From: Opitutaceae bacterium | GTDB taxonomy: Bacteria; Verrucomicrobiota; Verrucomicrobiia; Opitutales; Opitutaceae | Length of the DNA: 64,000 nt | Direction of reading: 5' to 3' | Assembly: GCA_019634615.1 (NCBI GenBank) | Contig: JAHCAZ010000014.1 | Span: 34,110 to 98,109, forward strand | Part shown: positions 58,747 through 64,000 of the stretch, piece by piece | Layout of the letters: each line of letters opens with the position of its first letter | How positions within the stretch are numbered: position 1 is the stretch's first letter | Made by a program: the position numbers and the translations under genes | Notes under the pieces: generated by a model | The model's input: the letters and a program-made list of their open reading frames with translations, nothing else | Databases searched by the model: none | Told to the model about the DNA's origin: nothing

Positions 58747-60204
58747 ATGATCGCACCCACCCGCCCCCGCCGCCGGGCCGACCAGCAAGGCTCCGTCCTG
58801 ATCGTCGCGCTGATCCTGTGCGCGGTCATTGGCATCTCGCTCGCCAGCTACCTGCAGCTCGGCCGTACCGGGCTCGAGGTGTCCAACCGCGCGCTCTACA
58901 GCAACGCGGCCATGAACCTCGCCGAGAACGGCCTGGAGGAGGCCATGTACGCGATCAACAAGACCGTCGCCGACAGCAGCTACAACTGGAGCAGCAACGG
59001 CTGGGACACCGCCAGCCCGGTGCCGGCGGGTGACGCCCGTCGCCGGCTGCCTGCGTCTGGGACCTACGCCTTCGCTCAAGGCGCCACCGGCACGGTCCGG
59101 GTGTACGTCGTAGGCTACGCCGGCACCGCGCCGCGGGCGATGGCCCGGGGCACGGTCACGCTCGCCAACGGCCAGACCATCGAGAAATGGGTCGAGGTCC
59201 AGTTGCGCAAGACCTCGAAGTTCGCCAACGGCCTCGTGGCCAAGGACTCGATCCGCTTCAGCGGCAACAACGCCACCGTGGACAGCTGGCACTCGAAGAA
59301 GAACGACGACGGCACCGCCCGCGGCAGCCCGGTGCCCTACAGCTCGACCGTGAAGCACGACAAGGGCTCCGTCGGCTCCATCTCGGTCTCCGTCGACGCC
59401 GTCCTCGTGCAGAACGCCGACATCTGGGGCTACGCCGCGACCGGCGGCGCCCAGCCCTCCGTCGGCAGCCAGGGCCGCGTCGGTCCGTGGGGCACACCCC
59501 TGGGCACGATCGACCCGTCCCGCGTCTCGACGGATTTCTCGGCCAGCTTCGACCCGGTCACGGCCCCCGCCACGACGGGTTACACCGACATCACCAATAT
59601 CACCGACAACACCACGCTGCCGCGCGCCGGCGACGTCGCGGCCAGCGACGGCAAGTACTACTACACCGTGGGCCAGATCAACTTCAACAACAAGGCCCTG
59701 ACGATCCAGAAGAAGACCGTGACCTCACCGGCCGTGAAGGTGGTCATCGCCCTGACCAACACCACCACTTCCATCTCCATCGGCGGCGGCAGCGGCGCGA
59801 TCAACATCCAGTCCGGCTCCCAGCTCGAGCTCTACGCTCCGGGTGACATCAGTGTCGCGGGTAATGGCGTCATGAACGGCGGCACCACCGCGGCCACGGC
59901 GAACCTGCCCGAGAATTTCCAGATCTGGGGCACCAAGACCTCCGGGACCCAGAGCATCCAGATCGCCGGCAACGGCGTCCTAAGCGGCGTCGTGTACGCC
60001 CCGCAGGGCTCCGTGAAGATCAACGGCAACGGCGACGTCTGCGGTTCCGTCGTGGCCAACGACATCACCGTCGTCGGCAACGCCCAGTTCCACTATGATG
60101 AGGCGCTCGGCGACTTCGGTGGCAACAATCCCTACCGCGTCTCCCTCTGGCGCGAAGTCACCACCGCCGCCGGCCGCAGCGCCATCACCGTCCTCAGTTG
60201 GTGA
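58747..60204 (+). CDS. PilX-like prepilin with large repeat domain (cluster 2, first copy)
   Basis: Protein of 485 residues. The N-terminus DQQGSVLIVALILCAVIGI is followed by LNLAENGLEEAMYAINK-type PilX sequence (here MNLAENGLEEAMYAINK). The large beta-rich domain has NADIWGYAATGGAQPS, SIGGGSGAINIQSGS, VAGNGVMNGG, KINGNGDVCGSVVANDITVVGN. Closely similar to the gene that follows over its whole length, at protein and DNA level. It probably forms the exposed tip of the pilus or an adhesive head; this is inference from the pilin start and the context. Confidence 0.82.
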   Translation: MIAPTRPRRRADQQGSVLIVALILCAVIGISLASYLQLGRTGLEVSNRALYSNAAMNLAENGLEEAMYAINKTVADSSYNWSSNGWDTASPVPAGDARRRLPASGTYAFAQGATGTVRVYVVGYAGTAPRAMARGTVTLANGQTIEKWVEVQLRKTSKFANGLVAKDSIRFSGNNATVDSWHSKKNDDGTARGSPVPYSSTVKHDKGSVGSISVSVDAVLVQNADIWGYAATGGAQPSVGSQGRVGPWGTPLGTIDPSRVSTDFSASFDPVTAPATTGYTDITNITDNTTLPRAGDVAASDGKYYYTVGQINFNNKALTIQKKTVTSPAVKVVIALTNTTTSISIGGGSGAINIQSGSQLELYAPGDISVAGNGVMNGGTTAATANLPENFQIWGTKTSGTQSIQIAGNGVLSGVVYAPQGSVKINGNGDVCGSVVANDITVVGNAQFHYDEALGDFGGNNPYRVSLWREVTTAAGRSAITVLSW

Positions 60205-61676
60205 GTCGCGGTCCATCCCCACACGTGTCCTCCACTCTTCCCGCCTCCGGCCGCGGCCAACGCGGCTCCGTCCTGATCGTCGCCATGGTCCTGGCCGCCG
60301 TGATCAGCATCTCGCTCGCCAGTTACCTGCAGCTCAGCCGCTCGAGCCTGACCATATCCAACGCCGCCCTCTACCAGAACGCCGCGATGAACCTCGCCGA
60401 GAACGGCCTCGAGGAGGCCGTCTACTCGATCAACAAGTACGTCGCGGACAACAGCTACAGCTGGACGGGGGACGGCTGGGACTCCGCGAGCCCGGTGCCG
60501 GCCGGCGACGTCCGCAAGCGCCTGCCCGCCACGGGCAGCTATGCCTTCGACCAAGGCGTCACCGGCGTCGTGCGCGTCTACATCCTCGGCTACACCGGCG
60601 CCTCCCCGCGCGCCCTGGCCCGCGCCACGATCTCGATCCCGAACGGCCGCCCGATCGAGAAGTGGCTTGAGGTCCGGCTGCGCAAGACCTCCAAGTTCTC
60701 CAACGGGCTCGTCGCGAAGGACTTCATCAGTTTCAGCGGCAACAATGCCTCGGTGGACAGCTGGCACTCCAAGAAGAATGACGATGGCACGGCCCGCGCC
60801 ACCCCGGTGGCCTACAGCGCCGCCGTGAAGCACGACAAGGGCTCCGTCGGTTCCATCTCGATCGGCGTGAACGCCGTGCTGGTGCAGAACGCCGACATCT
60901 GGGGCTATGCCTCCACCGGCGGCGCCCTGCCCAACATCGGCAGCAACGGGCTGGTCGGGCCCTTCGGCACCGCCACGGGCGTCATGGACATGAGCCGCGT
61001 CTCTACGGATTTCTCGGCCAGCTTCGACAACGTGAGCAACCCGACGAACGCCGGCGACAGCATCGGCGACATCACCAACAGCCTCAATCTCCCGCGGGCC
61101 GCCGACGTGGCCGCGTCCGACTCGAAGTACTACTACACCGCCGGCCAGATCAACTTCAACAACAAGACCCTGGCGATCAAGAAGAAGACCACCACGTCGC
61201 CGGCGGTGAAGGTGGTCATCACCCTGACCAACGCCACGACCTCGATCAACATCGGCGGCGGCAGCGGCGCACTCAATATCGAGAGCGGGTCCACGTTGGA
61301 GATCTACGCGCCAGGCGACATCAAGATCGCCGGCAACGGCGTGATGAACGGCGGCACCACGGCCGGCGCGGCCAACCTGCCCGAGGCGTTCCAGATCTAC
61401 GGCACCAAGACCTCCGGCGTGCAGGACATCCAGATCGCCGGCAACGGCGTGCTCAGCGGCCTCGTGTACGCCCCACAGGGCTCGGTGAAGATCAACGGCA
61501 ACGGCGACGTCTGCGGCTCCGTCGTGGCCAACGACATCACCGTCGTCGGCAACGCGGCGTTCCACTACGACGAGTCCCTCGCCGACTTCGGCGGCAACAG
61601 TCCCTATCGCATATCACTCTGGCGCGAGATCACCTCCGCCACCGACCGCAACGCGATCACGGTGCTGAGCTGGTAA
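60201..61676 (+). CDS. PilX-like prepilin with large repeat domain (cluster 2, second copy)
   Basis: Protein of about 491 residues, tandem paralogue of the preceding gene. It shares QRGSVLIVAMVLAAVISISLASYLQLSRS, MNLAENGLEEAVYSINK, SFSGNNASVDSWHSKKNDDG and KINGNGDVCGSVVANDITVVGN. The start is uncertain: a GTG at 60201 overlaps the upstream stop (GTGA), a GTG at 60225 gives a leader as short as that of its paralogue, and a TTG lies at 60198. It ends 4 bases before the 3' end of rnpB on the other strand. Confidence 0.8.
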   Translation: MSRGPSPHVSSTLPASGRGQRGSVLIVAMVLAAVISISLASYLQLSRSSLTISNAALYQNAAMNLAENGLEEAVYSINKYVADNSYSWTGDGWDSASPVPAGDVRKRLPATGSYAFDQGVTGVVRVYILGYTGASPRALARATISIPNGRPIEKWLEVRLRKTSKFSNGLVAKDFISFSGNNASVDSWHSKKNDDGTARATPVAYSAAVKHDKGSVGSISIGVNAVLVQNADIWGYASTGGALPNIGSNGLVGPFGTATGVMDMSRVSTDFSASFDNVSNPTNAGDSIGDITNSLNLPRAADVAASDSKYYYTAGQINFNNKTLAIKKKTTTSPAVKVVITLTNATTSINIGGGSGALNIESGSTLEIYAPGDIKIAGNGVMNGGTTAGAANLPEAFQIYGTKTSGVQDIQIAGNGVLSGLVYAPQGSVKINGNGDVCGSVVANDITVVGNAAFHYDESLADFGGNSPYRISLWREITSATDRNAITVLSW

Positions 61677-61680
61677 ATTA

Positions 61681-62146
61681 CCTAGTTTTGGGGCCGGTAA
61701 GCCGGATTATGTTCCTCCCGCTCGCGCGGGATTCGGTCGTCATTTCTCTCAACACCCGCCTCGCGGCGGACCTGCCCTCCGTGGCTGCGCTTGCGCACAG
61801 CGGAGGAGGATGCGGCATACCCGTGGCTATCGGACGGGCCGCCCAGCCACCTATTTTGCCTTGCACCGGATGGGGTTTTTCGTGCCGTCCCGCTCACGCG
61901 TGACGCGGTGGGCTCTTACCCCACCTTTTCACCCTTGCCGGCCGGTTGCCCGGCCGGCGGTTTGTTCTCTGTGACACTGTCCGTCACCCGGCCTTGACGC
62001 CGGGTGCCCGCACTTGCGGTGAGGCTTGTGCGGCATCCTGCCCTGTGGTGTCCGGACTTTCCTCTCCGAACTTCTAAAACGGGCGCGGCGTTACCCGCGC
62101 CTTGGGATCAAAGAACTCGGAGCGACGACCAGGCCCCAAAACTAGG
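61681..62146 (-). ncRNA. rnpB: RNase P RNA, bacterial A type
   Basis: The catalytic RNA that trims tRNA 5' ends. On the minus strand the conserved core GGAGAGGAAAGTCCGGAC is at map 62050-62067, and the 3' conserved CCGGCTTACCGGCC stretch is near 61690-61705. The two ends pair perfectly over 15 bases (CCTAGTTTTGGGGCC and its complement, map 62132-62146 and 61681-61695), which defines the P1 helix and both ends. At about 466 nt it is longer than most, with expanded GC-rich hairpins (for example about 61938-61960). Its 5' end overlaps the stop codon of the zinc-ribbon gene upstream. Confidence 0.93.
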
Positions 62147-62855
62147 ATTCCCAATAGACCAAGCGCCCGCACTGGTCGCAAGCCGCGAGTTTGCCGTCGG
62201 CGGACTTGCCGCGCGCGGCCGACTCCACCTCGGAGGATACCTTCAGGTGACACCCGCCGCACTTGCCGCCGTGGATCGGCACGCACACGGGCAGGGCCCG
62301 GGCCGCGAGGCGGTCGTAGACCCGCAGGACCAGGTCCTCGAGGCCCCCGCGGGCCGCCTGAAACGCCGCCGCGGCCCCCTCGAGCTCGGCCTTCAGCGCC
62401 ACCGCCCGCTCGTTGAGCACGGCGATGCGCGCCTGGTGCCCGGCGATGTTCTGCTTCAGCACCGCCTCGGCCGCGGCGAATTTCTTCCTCGCCTCGTCGA
62501 TCGCGTACATAACCTCGAGTTCGCGGCCCTCCAGCTCACTGATCGCGGACTCGGTGTGCTCGATCTCGTGACCGAGCGCCTGATATTCGTCGTTCTTGCG
62601 CACCTGCGACTGCTGGGTCTTGTACTTGCCGAGCTTGTCCTCGGCGGAGCCGATCTCGGTCTCCAGCAGCTTCTTCTTGGTTTCCAGCTCTTTAAGCTCG
62701 GTTCTGGCCGCCTCGATGGCCGCCTTCTCGGCGGCGATTTTCTGGTCGACCAAGGCAATCTCACCGGGGACGGCCTTGATCTGGGCCTCCAAACCCCGCC
62801 GGTGGGCATCGCGATCCTGCAAAATCAGCACCTTTTCGAGGACGGGCGTGAGCAT
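62142..62855 (-). CDS. coiled-coil protein with C4 zinc ribbon
   Basis: Protein of 237 residues. A long two-strand coiled coil spans about residues 10-180 (KIAAEKAAIEAARTELKELET and following). It ends in a C4 zinc ribbon (GKCGGCHLKVS ... KLAACDQCGRLVYW) of the PF02591/CT398 type. Such proteins are common next to rnpB or in other RNA-metabolism contexts, but their function is unsettled. The ATG at 62853-62855 is preferred; the frame runs to 62915. The stop codon (62142-62144) lies inside the P1 helix of rnpB. Confidence 0.85.
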   Translation of the reverse strand: MLTPVLEKVLILQDRDAHRRGLEAQIKAVPGEIALVDQKIAAEKAAIEAARTELKELETKKKLLETEIGSAEDKLGKYKTQQSQVRKNDEYQALGHEIEHTESAISELEGRELEVMYAIDEARKKFAAAEAVLKQNIAGHQARIAVLNERAVALKAELEGAAAAFQAARGGLEDLVLRVYDRLAARALPVCVPIHGGKCGGCHLKVSSEVESAARGKSADGKLAACDQCGRLVYWES

Positions 62856-63020
62856 GACGGAGGACCTTGCCGGTATCCCCCCAGCGGTCAACGGAAACTC
62901 TCGGTTTAAAGCCAAAAGAACGGGTCAAAAAAGCCGCTTTTTTCGGAAAAAAACCCTCGCGTGCGTCGGCGTTTTTCCAAAGAATTTTTCTTTCCGAATT
63001 TCACCTTCAAACCTTCCCGA

Positions 63021-64000
63021 ATGTCCGACCAAAACGACTCCGAAAAACCTGCGCAAAACCCCGTCAATCCGCACGTTTACAACGCCGATCAGCTCGGCCA
63101 GCTCAAGGGCCTCGAGGCCGTCCGAAAGAAGCCCGGCATGTACATCGGCGGCACCGACGAACGGGCCCTGCACCACTGCGTCTCCGAGGTGCTCGACAAC
63201 TCCGTCGACGAGCACCTGGCCGGCCACTGCAAGCGCATCGAGGTCACGATCCATGTCGACGGCTCGATCAGTATCCGGGACGACGGCCGCGGCATCCCCG
63301 TCGAAGAGCATTCCGACCTGGGCATCTCCACGCTGGAGGGCGTGATGACCGTGCTCAAGTTCGGCGGCAAGTTCCAAAAAGGCGCCTACCAGACCTCCGG
63401 CGGCTTGCACGGCGTGGGCGTGACCGTGGTGAATTTTCTTTCCGAGTGGTGCGAGGTCGAAGTTCGCCGCGGTGGGCACGTCTACCAGCAGGAGTACGAG
63501 CGCGGCGTGCCGGTCGGCGAGGTCCGTCGGATCGGCACCACCGACAAGGTGGGCACCAAGACGATCTTCAAGCCCGACGCTTCGATCTTCGTGAACACCA
63601 AGTTCGTCTACAACACGCTGCACCGCCGCTTGCAGGAACTGGCGTTCTTGAATCGCGGCGTGAAGATCGTCTTTCACGACGAACGATCCGGCGACGGCGA
63701 TACGTTTTGCTACGAGCGCGGCATCCTCGAGTTCGTCGAGTACCTCAATCGCGCCAGCGAGCCGATCCATCCCGACATCATCCACATCGAAGGAGAATAC
63801 GATCGCGTCGGCTTGGAAATCGCCATGCAGTATTCGAGCGAGTACACCGAAAACGTGCACTCCTACGTCAACAACATCAACACCATCGAAGGCGGCACGC
63901 ACGTTTCCGGCTTCCGCGCCGCCCTCACCCGCACGCTCAACGCCTACGGCAAGAAGGAAAACCTGTTCAAGGATCTGAACGTCATCGGTGACGACTTCCG
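63021..64000 (+). CDS. gyrB: DNA gyrase subunit B, 5' part, cut by the window edge
   Basis: 326 complete codons, open to the right edge. The GHKL ATPase is clear: GLEAVRKKPGMYIGGT, VSEVLDNSVDEHLAG with the catalytic Glu, RDDGRGIPVEEH, and TSGGLHGVGVTVVNFLSE. The transducer region follows with NTIEGGTHVSGFRAALTRTLN. This is type II topoisomerase subunit B, and GyrB fits better than ParE. A hydrophilic N-terminal extension of about 20 residues precedes the core. The leader at 62925-63010 is AT-rich, as expected for a promoter region, and there is no Shine-Dalgarno sequence before the ATG at 63021. Confidence 0.92.
   Translation, partial: MSDQNDSEKPAQNPVNPHVYNADQLGQLKGLEAVRKKPGMYIGGTDERALHHCVSEVLDNSVDEHLAGHCKRIEVTIHVDGSISIRDDGRGIPVEEHSDLGISTLEGVMTVLKFGGKFQKGAYQTSGGLHGVGVTVVNFLSEWCEVEVRRGGHVYQQEYERGVPVGEVRRIGTTDKVGTKTIFKPDASIFVNTKFVYNTLHRRLQELAFLNRGVKIVFHDERSGDGDTFCYERGILEFVEYLNRASEPIHPDIIHIEGEYDRVGLEIAMQYSSEYTENVHSYVNNINTIEGGTHVSGFRAALTRTLNAYGKKENLFKDLNVIGDDF

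Noticed and set aside
61688..61997. Several short open frames inside the rnpB region
   Set aside because: The region has RNase P RNA core sequences and a 15-bp P1 helix; the frames have no domain and no conserved start.

Overview
The window is GC-rich, gene-dense chromosomal DNA with no phage, plasmid, CRISPR array, IS transposase, rRNA or tRNA that I can see. My best guess is a verrucomicrobial bacterium, probably of the Opitutaceae. That rests on GC content, the hutHUGI set, the PilMNO/secretin locus with large PilX-like proteins, start codons mostly without a Shine-Dalgarno sequence, and many palindromic 'accacggattacacgg' and 'gcgcaaagacgcg' intergenic elements. No 16S or other decisive marker is present, so the taxon is inferred.

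Layout. 1-4.2 kb: a partial gene, chromate transporter chrA, a ferritin, and a His-rich lipoprotein next to a His-rich CobW-family GTPase (metal handling). 4.2-11.3 kb: an accessory carbohydrate/glycolipid block (GH29 fucosidase, ceramidase-like protein, DegT aminotransferase, AraC regulator, Gfo/Idh oxidoreductase), with a palindromic element in almost every gap. 11.4-17.1 kb: the histidine-utilisation operon hutH-hutU-hutG-hutI on the minus strand, also punctuated by palindromes. 17.2-25.3 kb: hemN-like radical SAM enzyme, sufU, sufS and an unusually long (1575 aa) pyruvate:ferredoxin oxidoreductase. 25.3-38.8 kb: small membrane proteins, two bacterial-PH proteins, an aminotransferase, a LysM lipoprotein, kdsD, a second Gfo/Idh protein, class I and class II fumarases end to end, an ECF sigma/anti-sigma pair, a polyprenyl synthase and a CPBP protease.

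38.9-43.5 kb: a type IV pilus assembly operon on the minus strand (pilM, pilN, pilO, a PilP-position protein, secretin). 43.7-50.3 kb: an untracked 33-residue ribosomal protein (bS22/COX24 type), addA, addB and rpsT. 50.4-61.7 kb: two paralogous histidine kinase/NarL-type regulator pairs leading into two minor-pilin clusters (PilV-, PilW- and PilX-like). 61.7-64 kb: rnpB, a zinc-ribbon coiled-coil protein whose stop codon lies inside the rnpB P1 helix, and the 5' part of gyrB.

The most unusual object is the reading frame 54529-55635. A complete NarL-type response regulator continues, with no stop codon, into a PilV-type prepilin with an intact G|FTLVE prepilin-peptidase site at residues 234/235. 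The regulator therefore occupies the place of the prepilin leader peptide, so prepilin peptidase could in principle release a free transcription factor. The kinase gene just upstream, the second pilin cluster and the pilM operon carry related TAGGCCTA-type sequences in their upstream regions, so one regulator may control the whole pilus system.
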